This document shows positions 45,168-53,769 of a DNA stretch of 64,000 nucleotides, piece by piece (the stretch's first letter is position 1; the number at the start of each line of letters is the position of its first letter). The notes under the pieces are model-generated. The model saw only the letters and a program-made list of their open reading frames with translations. It was not told the DNA's origin and made no database searches. The stretch comes from Sphingomonas bacterium (lineage in GTDB: Bacteria > Pseudomonadota > Alphaproteobacteria > Sphingomonadales > Sphingomonadaceae), in contig NZ_JAQGLJ010000040.1 of the NCBI RefSeq assembly GCF_028292945.1, positions 1-64,000 of the forward strand, given 5' to 3'. The position numbers and the translations under genes were made by a program.

Positions 45168-45910
45168 TTGCCGCCCGGCCGCATGTCGTGCTGGTCGACG
45201 ACGAGGAAGATCTACGGGAACCCGTCGCCGCTTACCTCTCCGAGCACGGGCTCGACGTGTCCGAAGCGGACGGCGGCCGGGCGCTGGACGCGGTGATGAC
45301 GCAGCGACCTGCGCAGCTGGTGGTCCTGGACGTATCGATGCCCGACGAGGACGGCTTCTCGATCGCGAAGCGACTGCGCGCGCGGCCCGAGCCGGTAGGC
45401 ATCATCATGCTGACCGCGCGGCGCGACGTCGTCGATCGGATCGAAGGGCTGGAGATCGGCGCCGACGACTATATCATGAAGCCGTTCGAGCCGCGCGAGC
45501 TGTTGGCGCGCATCCGCTCGGTCCTGCGCCGCATCGGCGAGCACCCCGCGACGAACGGCTCGCGGACCGCTGCGCAGGGCGATTACGCGAGCGAGTTCTG
45601 GATCCCGACCGGACGCGGGCAGATTCGGGTGCCGATCGACACGATCGAGTGGATCGAGGCCGCCAAGGACTATGCCCTGCTCCACACTGCCGATCGCGCA
45701 CACATGCTGCGCGTCACCATGGCGGCGCTCGAACGCTCGCTCAGCCCGAGCGCCATGGTCCGCGTCCACCGCTCCGCCTTCGTGAGCCCGGACGCGGTGA
45801 GGTCGATCAATCAGGTCGGCCGCAACATCACCCTGGTGCTGAGGTCGGGCACCAGCGTACGCGTCGGTCCGCAGCATGCCGACGAGGTGCGGCAGAAGCT
45901 TGGGCAGTAA
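45164..45910 (+). CDS. Response regulator with LytTR DNA-binding domain
   Basis: HVVLVDDEEDLREPVAAYLSEHG receiver; IEWIEAAKDYALLHTADRAHMLRVTMAALERSL...RVHRSAFV LytTR. Confidence 0.9.
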   Translation: MIAARPHVVLVDDEEDLREPVAAYLSEHGLDVSEADGGRALDAVMTQRPAQLVVLDVSMPDEDGFSIAKRLRARPEPVGIIMLTARRDVVDRIEGLEIGADDYIMKPFEPRELLARIRSVLRRIGEHPATNGSRTAAQGDYASEFWIPTGRGQIRVPIDTIEWIEAAKDYALLHTADRAHMLRVTMAALERSLSPSAMVRVHRSAFVSPDAVRSINQVGRNITLVLRSGTSVRVGPQHADEVRQKLGQ

Positions 45911-45996
45911 GCCGGCGGTCAGAGCCTTTCCCTGCTTTCGCCGACGCAGAGGAGCGTGCCTCTTCTATCCTTCCTGATCCCTGCTAACCTCCCCAC

Positions 45997-47697
45997 ATGC
46001 GCGCCCTGCTTCCGCTCCTCGCCCTCCTCCCCGCCGCTGACCTGCCCAAGAAGGGCGAACCGCCACTGACCCCGCAGACGATGCGGTCGGGTGGCGCAAT
46101 CGACCCCGAGCAGGCCAAGCTGCGCTTCGACGCGGCCGACCTTGCCTGGGAGATATTGCCGGCGACGCGGCGGCTGACCGGCGTCGCCACGCTGACCTTT
46201 ACCGCCAACGCGCCGCTGACGGTGCTGACGCTGGACCTCGACCGCAATCTGCCGGTCGACGCGGTGAGCATCGACGGCGCGCCGCTCCGACCGGGCAGCT
46301 GGAGCAATCCGGAGGGCAGGCTGATCATCCGCCTGCCTCGCCCGGTCCTGGCCGGACAGCGGGTCACCGCGCGCATCGGCTATGGCGGCGTGCCCCACGT
46401 CGCCGTCAACGCACCGTGGAACGACGGGGTAGTCTGGTCGAAAGCCCCTGCTGGGCAGACCTGGTTTGCTACCACGGCGCAGGGCTATGGCTGCGACCTG
46501 TTCTGGCCGTGCCTGGACTTCCCCACCGGCGAGCCGGCGGTGGCGACGCTGCACATCACGGTGCCACCCGGGTTGAAGGCACCCGGCAACGGCGTGCTGC
46601 TGGGCGTCGACACGCTGCCGGATGGGCGCACGCGCTGGAACTGGCGCGCGAAACAGCCCAACACCTATTCCATCGCGTTGCAGGTCGGGCCGTATGAGGA
46701 GGTGCGGGGCAGCTACGCCAGCCGCTATGGCAACACGATCCCGCTCCACTACTGGCATTTGCCGGGCAAAGGCGTGCAGGCGCAGGCACTGGTCGCCGAA
46801 TTCGCGCCGACGCTCGACTTCTTCGAGGCGCTGATCGGCCCCTACCCGTTCGGCGACGAGAAGGTCGGCGTGGTCGAGACGCCGCACAAGGGCATGGAGC
46901 ACCAGACGATCAACGCCTATGGCAACGACTATGCCAAGGCGCCCGAAGGCTTCGACTGGCTGTTCCATCATGAGTTCGGTCATGAATGGTTCGGCAATCA
47001 GCTGACCGCGTCCGATTGGGACGATTACTGGCTGCACGAAGGGTTCGGCAGCTACATGCAGCCGCTCTATGGTCGTTGGCGCGAGGGCGAGGCGCGCTAT
47101 GCGACGATGCTGGCGTCACAGCGCGACAAGATCGTCAACAAGGTGCCGATGGTGCGCGACCGACAGTTGTCGGGCGATGACGTCTACGAGACCGAGCGCG
47201 GCGGGCCCGGGCAGGACATCTACTACAAGGGCAGCTGGATCCTCCACACCCTGCGCGGGCTGATCGGCGACGCGAAGTTCTTCGATGCGACGCGGCTGCT
47301 GGTCTATGGCCGCGCCGATCCCAAGCCGGGCAACTTTGCGCCTCGCTACGGCTCTACCCGCGAGTTCCAGGCCGCGGTGCAGCGAGTTACGGGCAAGAAT
47401 TACGACTGGTTCTTCGATGCGTATCTGCGCGAGGCAGCGCTGCCCGAGCTGACCCAGGCGCGCGTGGGCGATCGGTTGAGCCTGCGCTGGCGCGTGCCGA
47501 ACAACCGGCCCTTCCCCATGCCGGTCGAGGTGCAGGTCGGTGACCGGATCGAGCGCGTCGCGATGGCGGGCGGGACGGGGCACGTAAACGTTCCGACCGG
47601 CGCACATGTCGTGGTCGATCCGTGGTCGCGCATCCTGCGCCGCTCGGTCGCGATCGAGCAGACGCAGGCATGGCGCGCGGCGCAGGTGCGGCGGTAG
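45997..47697 (+). CDS. M1 family metallopeptidase
   Basis: HHEFGHEWFGNQLTASDWDDYWLHEGFGSYM (HExxH-x18-E). Confidence 0.95.
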   Translation: MRALLPLLALLPAADLPKKGEPPLTPQTMRSGGAIDPEQAKLRFDAADLAWEILPATRRLTGVATLTFTANAPLTVLTLDLDRNLPVDAVSIDGAPLRPGSWSNPEGRLIIRLPRPVLAGQRVTARIGYGGVPHVAVNAPWNDGVVWSKAPAGQTWFATTAQGYGCDLFWPCLDFPTGEPAVATLHITVPPGLKAPGNGVLLGVDTLPDGRTRWNWRAKQPNTYSIALQVGPYEEVRGSYASRYGNTIPLHYWHLPGKGVQAQALVAEFAPTLDFFEALIGPYPFGDEKVGVVETPHKGMEHQTINAYGNDYAKAPEGFDWLFHHEFGHEWFGNQLTASDWDDYWLHEGFGSYMQPLYGRWREGEARYATMLASQRDKIVNKVPMVRDRQLSGDDVYETERGGPGQDIYYKGSWILHTLRGLIGDAKFFDATRLLVYGRADPKPGNFAPRYGSTREFQAAVQRVTGKNYDWFFDAYLREAALPELTQARVGDRLSLRWRVPNNRPFPMPVEVQVGDRIERVAMAGGTGHVNVPTGAHVVVDPWSRILRRSVAIEQTQAWRAAQVRR

Positions 47698-47798
47698 CGG
47701 CGATCCCGTCACACCGGGCTTCGACCGCACGCCGGTGGACGTTTGTCACGACCCCGTTTACCATCTTCCACGGCGTATGAAGGGGGCGTCGGCGCGGC

Positions 47799-48932
47799 AT
47801 GACGATGGGTATCTGGCTGACGATCGCGCTGCTGCTCAGCCTGGGTGGCTATGCCGTTTACCTGGCCGGGCTGCGTCGCCATCTGGTCGAGCCCAACCGC
47901 GCCTCCTGGCTGATCTGGGCGACCGCCGCCGGGATCGAGGCCGCCACCTATGCCGCAGTCAATCCCGGCGCGCCCCAGGCCTGGGTGTTCGGGCTGTCGG
48001 CGGTCGCCTGCACGGTCGTGACGCTGACGATGTGGCGACGGTCGCGGTGGCGCGCGCCCAGTCCGGTCGAGGGCATATGCATCGCGGTGTCGCTCGCCGC
48101 AATCGCGTTGTGGCTCGCCTTTCACGAGACGTTCTGGGCGCACATGCTGGTCGTCGCCGCCGTCCCGATCAGCTTCTGGCCGACCTGGGTCAGCGTGCGC
48201 GAGGATCCCGCGCGCGAGCGCTCGCCCGCCTGGGGAATGTGGACGCTGGGCGATCTGGCGACGCTGATCATCGCGGCGAACAGCGGCGCGACGGGCATCC
48301 GTGAGTATGGCTATATTCTGGTCGAACTGGGCGCGCATGGCAGCGTCTGGCTGATGGTCGGCCTGCTCAGTCTAAACCCCGCGCGATCGCTGGGGCAACG
48401 GCGTGGCCCCTTTTACGTACTCGACGCCTATCGCCCCCGGCCCAACCCGTTCGCGGTCGGCGAGAGCCACCTCGGCAAGGCGGTGTTCGCGGCACGGCCG
48501 TTCGCCGACGGCGAGACGCTGCTCCGCTTCTCCGGACGCCGCGTGCGCGGCACGCCACCCGAAGCGACCGGGCGACAGGACCGCTATGTCCAGATCGGAC
48601 CCGACGAGTATCTCGGCCCATCTGGCCGGGTCGACGACCTGATCAACCATAGTTGCGATCCGAACGCTGGCTTGCGGTTCGGCGCGGGCGGCGTGTTCCT
48701 CGTGGCCCTTCGGCCGATCGCGGCAGGCGAGGAGGTGAGCTGGGACTATTCCACCACGCTCAAGGATAGCGACTGGCGCATGCCATGCGATTGCCGCGCC
48801 GCAACCTGTCGCGGCCTGATCGGTAATTTCGACACGATCCCGAGCGCGCGCCAGGCGTGGTTCGTCGAGCGAGAACTGGTCGCGCCTTACCTGCTCGAAG
48901 AACCCGCGCTGGCAGTCGTCAAGGCGGCCTAG
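47799..48932 (+). CDS. Multi-TM protein fused to a C-terminal SET domain
   Basis: About 6-7 hydrophobic segments in aa 1-195; SET motifs KAVFAARPFADGETLLRFSG, DDLINHSCDPNAGLRF, AGEEVSWDYSTTL and post-SET CDCRAATCRGLIGNF. Confidence 0.88.
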   Translation: MTMGIWLTIALLLSLGGYAVYLAGLRRHLVEPNRASWLIWATAAGIEAATYAAVNPGAPQAWVFGLSAVACTVVTLTMWRRSRWRAPSPVEGICIAVSLAAIALWLAFHETFWAHMLVVAAVPISFWPTWVSVREDPARERSPAWGMWTLGDLATLIIAANSGATGIREYGYILVELGAHGSVWLMVGLLSLNPARSLGQRRGPFYVLDAYRPRPNPFAVGESHLGKAVFAARPFADGETLLRFSGRRVRGTPPEATGRQDRYVQIGPDEYLGPSGRVDDLINHSCDPNAGLRFGAGGVFLVALRPIAAGEEVSWDYSTTLKDSDWRMPCDCRAATCRGLIGNFDTIPSARQAWFVERELVAPYLLEEPALAVVKAA

Positions 48933-48956
48933 AGTAGGCACCAGCCTAGATGAAAC

Positions 48957-49026
48957 CCTTCCCCGGCGGAAGCCGGGCCCCAGTCCGCGGCGCGGCCGAC
49001 TAGGCCCCGACTTCCGTCGGGAAGGC
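48957..49026. repeat. REP-like palindromic repeat (family A)
   Basis: cccttccccggcggaagccgggccccagtccgcggcgcggccgactaggccccgacttccgtcgggaagg. Confidence 0.75.
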
Positions 49027-49061
49027 TGATTTAGCTTAGCGGCGTTGAATCAGAACCAGGC

Positions 49062-50903
49062 TCAGGCCGCCGCGCGCATCGCGGCTTCCGCCTTCAGCGT
49101 CAGCACCGCCACCGCGCCATGACCGCGCCCGGCGCTCTCCAGGCGTAGCGATCCCTCCATCGCGGTCATCGAATTGGCGCACCAGTGCAGGCCCAGCCCG
49201 CCCGATTTGTGGCTGCGGGTCGAGAAGCCGCGTTGGAACAGTGTCTGGCCGACCTCGGCGTCGAAGCCTTCGCCATCGTCGCGGATAGCCACCTCGACCT
49301 CCCCGTCGCGCTCGGTAACGCTCACCGCAATGGTGCCGCTACCGGTGCCGCAGGCCGCGATCGCCTCCGCGGCATTGCCGAACAGATTGCCGATGACCTG
49401 GCTCAGGATCACCCGGTTGGCGAGCACCCGATGCGCGTGAGAGGGGAAGGAAAAGGCGATCGACGCCTTGTCGGAGTAACGCGCGATCGTGGCGTTGCGC
49501 GCGACGATCTCCGTCACGTCGCACGGCTCCAGTGGAGGGCGTTCGTGCGCGCTCTTCTGTTGCTGACCAATGATCTCCAGCACATGCGCCATCGCCTCGC
49601 GGCCGACTTCCAGCTCGCCCTTCATCGCCTCGCGGCTGGTCGACCAGGCGTCGACCCCGGCCGTAACGAAATTGGTCAGCTTGGCGCGACGGGCCGGCGT
49701 CAGGTCGTCGCGGGCCAGTTCGGCGATCGCCCGGTCCAGCATGGCGCGTTCGACCGGCGGCGCCTGCGCTATTCCCTGCGACAGAATGGTGGATACTGGG
49801 TTCAACGCATTGCGAACATTATGCATCACCGCGACGGCGCTTTCGGACCGACCCAGTGCGAACGATTGTACCTCGATCTGCTCGCGCAGCTCGTTAAGCT
49901 GCCGCAGCATCGCGTTGAAACTACGCCCCAACGAGCCAATCTCGTCGCGGCGGCCGTCCTCGTCCAACAAGGCCAGGCTTCCCGAACCGCGCACGCGCTG
50001 CATGTGCGTCTCGACCCGGTGGAGCGGCTTCAGGACCTGCTGGGCGATCATCCGGCGCAGCACCATAAGGACGATCAGCAGCAGCACCGTGGTGCCGGCG
50101 ACCGCCAGCAGCAGCATGCGCCGGCCGAGCAGCGACACATCGCGACGCACGTTGAAGCGTACGGACGCGACCGGCCGACCGTCCGCGCCGGCGATCGGCA
50201 CCCGAACCTCGGCGAGCGCGCGGCTCGGTGTGTCGATCGCCACCCGGCGCCCGCCCGGGGCTTCGACTCGAGCCGCCAGCCGCAGCAGGTCGGCGACCTG
50301 ACGCGAGGTGAGCGCGCGCGCCATCACCACGTGGCCGCGCGGAACTCCCGTGCCATCGGAGCGCCGCACCTGCGCCACCCCCACCGCCGCGACGGCGCCG
50401 CCGACGCGCAGGTAGAAATGTCCCGAATTGCCGTTCTTCAACGTGCGCGCGAGATCGATCCTGGCGATCGCCGCGATCAGCTGCCCCTGCAACGTCGGCA
50501 CCTCTCCCTTGGCATCCAGCCAGCGCGCGATCACCACGCGCCCGTTCGGCGCGACATAGGCCATGCCCTGCACACCCAGGTTGCTCATCGCCAGTGGCGA
50601 GAAGCTCTCCTGCTCGAACGCAGGGGTCGGCTGCGCCATATACCGATAGCTGTCGTTCCAGTCGCCATAGTCACGCACCGCGCTTTCGACCTTCGACCCG
50701 TACTCAGCGAGCACCGCCGCGGTGCGTTCGACATGCCCGTCGATCGCCTGCCGCTCCAGCGCGTTGAAATTCGGCGTTATCACGGTGGCCAGCAGGACGG
50801 TGATCCCCAACGCGCCGGCCAGTCCGGCGGCGGTCAGGATCAGGACCAGCTTCGCGCCCAGCGACGTCGGCCCACGCCAGCGCCGGCGTGTCCGAACCCG
50901 CAT
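49062..50903 (-). CDS. Sensor histidine kinase with CHASE4-like sensor and HAMP
   Basis: ESAVRDYGDWNDSYRYM CHASE4-like; HAMP; C-terminal HATPase (IRDDGEGFDAEVGQTLFQRGFSTRSHKSGGLGLHW). Confidence 0.88.
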   Translation of the reverse strand: MRVRTRRRWRGPTSLGAKLVLILTAAGLAGALGITVLLATVITPNFNALERQAIDGHVERTAAVLAEYGSKVESAVRDYGDWNDSYRYMAQPTPAFEQESFSPLAMSNLGVQGMAYVAPNGRVVIARWLDAKGEVPTLQGQLIAAIARIDLARTLKNGNSGHFYLRVGGAVAAVGVAQVRRSDGTGVPRGHVVMARALTSRQVADLLRLAARVEAPGGRRVAIDTPSRALAEVRVPIAGADGRPVASVRFNVRRDVSLLGRRMLLLAVAGTTVLLLIVLMVLRRMIAQQVLKPLHRVETHMQRVRGSGSLALLDEDGRRDEIGSLGRSFNAMLRQLNELREQIEVQSFALGRSESAVAVMHNVRNALNPVSTILSQGIAQAPPVERAMLDRAIAELARDDLTPARRAKLTNFVTAGVDAWSTSREAMKGELEVGREAMAHVLEIIGQQQKSAHERPPLEPCDVTEIVARNATIARYSDKASIAFSFPSHAHRVLANRVILSQVIGNLFGNAAEAIAACGTGSGTIAVSVTERDGEVEVAIRDDGEGFDAEVGQTLFQRGFSTRSHKSGGLGLHWCANSMTAMEGSLRLESAGRGHGAVAVLTLKAEAAMRAAA

Positions 50904-52852
50904 CAGTTATTCGTCCCGTCCAGTGCCTCCACGGCTTCGTCCTCGCCGCCCAGAAACCGCTGTTCCGCCATGGTGCGAGCAATTTCCGCCGCCACGGGGC
51001 GTGAAAAGAAATACCCCTGCAAGTGGCTGGCGCCGGCGACGCGCAGCATCTGCACCTGCGCGGCCGTCTCGACACCTTCTGCGATCACGCCCAGGCCCAG
51101 CGCGCGGCCGAGATGGATGATCGAGTGGACGATCGCCGCCGACTCACGCTCACGGCCCATGCCGTCGATGAACGAGCGATCGATCTTCAGGCAGTCGAGC
51201 GCGAACTTGCGGATGTTGTAGAGCGACGAATAGCCGGTGCCGAAATCGTCCAGCGCGATGCGAAACCCCATCTGGCGCAGCTTGTACAGCGTCTCGGCCG
51301 CGCGCTCGGCGTCGTCAAAGATCGCCGTCTCGGTGATCTCGATCTGCAGCCGCTGCGGGCTGATGCCGGCGCGCTGGACGCATTCCATGATGTAGCCGAC
51401 GAAGTTGTGGCGCCGGAACTGACGCGGCGAGAAGTTGACGGAGACATACTGACCCGGCCACGCCTTCAGCTCCTCCAGTGCCGCATGCAGCACCCAGTCG
51501 CCGAGCTGGTGGATCAGGTTCGATTCTTCCGCGATGGGGATGAACGTCGCCGGGCTGATCGGGCCGTAATCCGCGGTGTTCCAGCGCAGCAGCGCCTCGA
51601 ACCCTTCGATCTCGAGCGTGTCGCGAGACACGATCGGCTGGTAGACGAGGCTCAGCTCGCCGCGCCCGATCGCCTCGCCCAGACCGCCTTCGATCCGGCG
51701 GCGGAAGCGGATGCCTTCGTCCATGCTCTCGTCGAACAGCCGCACGACGCCGCGTCCGGCGCGCTTGGCATCGTTGAGCGCCAAGTCGGCGCGCCGCACG
51801 ACATCGATCGGGTCGCGCCCTTCGCCGCCTTCGCTGACGATCAGCCCGGCCGACGCGCCGCCCTGCACCGAGTGGCCGAACACGACGACGGTGGTGGTGA
51901 TCGCCGCGATCAGCCGGTCGCACGCCATCACGGCAGCGTTTTCACCCGGCGTGTCGAACAGGATGCCGAACTCGTCGCCGCCCAGCCGCGCGATCATCGC
52001 ACCGTCGGGCGCGGCTTCGTGCAACATGGTGCAGATCTCGCGCAGCAGCGCGTCGCCGGCGAGATGGCCCAGCGTGTCGTTGACCAGCTTGAAGCGGTCG
52101 AGGTCGATCATCGCCATCGCGAACAGCCCGGGCCGCTTGGTCCGCTCTCCGAGCGCGCGCACGAAGGCGAGCCGGTTTGGCGCGTCGGTCAGCGAATCGT
52201 GCGTCGCGATGTGGATCGCGCGGCTCTCGTTGGCGGCGAGTTCCGCGCCCTGCAGTTCGAGCTGCTCGATCTGTCGCGACAGTTGCAAGCGTGCGTCCGC
52301 CAGCATGCGATCATTGGCCCAGCGCGCGACCAATGCGGCGGCGGTCTGCTGGATCTCGGCGACCTCGAACGGCTTGGCGATATAGAAGATCTTGTCGGCC
52401 GGCCCTGCGACCTTGCTGATCTCCAGCGGCGAAAAGTCGGAAAAGCCGGTGACGATGACGATGGCGATGTCGGGATCGAGCGCGCGGATGCGCTTGGCGG
52501 TCTCGCGACCATCGATGCCCGGCGGCATGCGGATGTCGATGAATGCGACCGCGAACGGCGTGCCCGCGTCGCGCGCGCGCTCCACCTCCGCCACCGCATC
52601 GAGCCCCTGCGAGACGTGCTGGAGGTCGTAACGGGCCTCCTCCTCGACCGCCTCGGGCGTGTCGTCCCACAGGTCGGCGGCCATCGCGCCGAGCGCGTCG
52701 CCTTCGTCACTGCGCTGGCTGGCGAAGCTGCGGCGATAGCTGTCGTGCATCGCCGCTTCGTCATCGACGATCAGAATCCGGGGGAGGATGGCATCGGTAG
52801 GCAAGGCAGCTCTTCCCGTGATGGGCGAGAGTGAACCCCCGCCAAGGTTCAT
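50903..52852 (-). CDS. Receiver-GGDEF-EAL protein
   Basis: RILIVDDEAAMHDSYRRSF; MIARLGGDEFGILF; IEGFEALLRW ... ALDDFGTGYSSL. Confidence 0.93.
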   Translation of the reverse strand: MNLGGGSLSPITGRAALPTDAILPRILIVDDEAAMHDSYRRSFASQRSDEGDALGAMAADLWDDTPEAVEEEARYDLQHVSQGLDAVAEVERARDAGTPFAVAFIDIRMPPGIDGRETAKRIRALDPDIAIVIVTGFSDFSPLEISKVAGPADKIFYIAKPFEVAEIQQTAAALVARWANDRMLADARLQLSRQIEQLELQGAELAANESRAIHIATHDSLTDAPNRLAFVRALGERTKRPGLFAMAMIDLDRFKLVNDTLGHLAGDALLREICTMLHEAAPDGAMIARLGGDEFGILFDTPGENAAVMACDRLIAAITTTVVVFGHSVQGGASAGLIVSEGGEGRDPIDVVRRADLALNDAKRAGRGVVRLFDESMDEGIRFRRRIEGGLGEAIGRGELSLVYQPIVSRDTLEIEGFEALLRWNTADYGPISPATFIPIAEESNLIHQLGDWVLHAALEELKAWPGQYVSVNFSPRQFRRHNFVGYIMECVQRAGISPQRLQIEITETAIFDDAERAAETLYKLRQMGFRIALDDFGTGYSSLYNIRKFALDCLKIDRSFIDGMGRERESAAIVHSIIHLGRALGLGVIAEGVETAAQVQMLRVAGASHLQGYFFSRPVAAEIARTMAEQRFLGGEDEAVEALDGTNN

Positions 52853-52871
52853 CAACGGTAAGCCGACGCGG

Positions 52872-53762
52872 TTAAGAGGCCGTAAACGCCTGCGCGCCGA
52901 GCAGCACCGCGCCAAGTGGCCCCGCGCTCTCGCCAAGGCCCGCCGGCACGACGAACGTGTCTGCCATCGCTACCTCCGGCAGCATCGAGTACCCGGCCAG
53001 GCTCTTGTGCATCGCGGTTCGCACACGCGGCAGCAGATGCGTGGCGCCCGTCATGACGCCACCGCCCATGACCACGCGGCGCGGCACGCCCGTCAATACC
53101 AGCGCATGCAACAGCTGACCGAGCGCATGCGCGACGCCGTTCCATGCCGGATCGTCCGCCGCGCAGTTCTCCGCCTTGCACCCGGCGCGCGACGCGATCG
53201 CCGGCCCGGACGCCAGGCCTTCGACGCAGCCACCGTGGAATGGACATACTCCGATCCAGTCGTCGCCCGGCAGGCGTACGGGTCGCAGATGGCCGAGTTC
53301 CTGGTGCGTCAATCCGTCGACCGGTTTGCCACCCGCGATCAGGCCGACGCCAACCCCGGTGCCGACCGTCACATAGGCAAGGTCCGCCAGTCCCGCGGCC
53401 GCGCCCCAACGCGCCTCCGCCAGCGCCGCACCGACCACATCGGTATGGAAGCCGACCGGCACGCCATAGCGGCGTTCCCAGCGCCGACCGATGTCGGTGT
53501 GCGACCAGCCCGGCTTGGACGTGACGGTCACCTGTCCCCAATCCGCCGCATCGCGCGCAACGCCGGCTGGTCCGAAGCTGGCGACGCCGATGGCGGCGAA
53601 TCCGCGCCACCGATCGAGCACCGCCTCGATCGCAGCCAGTGTCTCGGCCGGCGCGGTCGTGGGCACCCGCACCTGTTCTTCGATCGCGTCGGGTCCGCTG
53701 GCGAGGATGGCCACGCATTTCGTCCCACCCAGTTCGACGCCCGCGATCAGGGGTTCTTGCAT
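52872..53762 (-). CDS. ROK family sugar kinase (fructokinase-like)
   Basis: IAGVELGGTKCVAILA; ELGHLRPVRLPGDDWIGVCPFHGGCVEGLASGPAI zinc-binding ROK signature. Confidence 0.9.
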   Translation of the reverse strand: MQEPLIAGVELGGTKCVAILASGPDAIEEQVRVPTTAPAETLAAIEAVLDRWRGFAAIGVASFGPAGVARDAADWGQVTVTSKPGWSHTDIGRRWERRYGVPVGFHTDVVGAALAEARWGAAAGLADLAYVTVGTGVGVGLIAGGKPVDGLTHQELGHLRPVRLPGDDWIGVCPFHGGCVEGLASGPAIASRAGCKAENCAADDPAWNGVAHALGQLLHALVLTGVPRRVVMGGGVMTGATHLLPRVRTAMHKSLAGYSMLPEVAMADTFVVPAGLGESAGPLGAVLLGAQAFTAS

Positions 53763-53769
53763 CGCCTGC

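Noticed and set aside
49185-52834. Plus-strand ORFs of 678 and 603 aa
   Set aside because: Antisense to the CHASE4 kinase and receiver-GGDEF-EAL genes.
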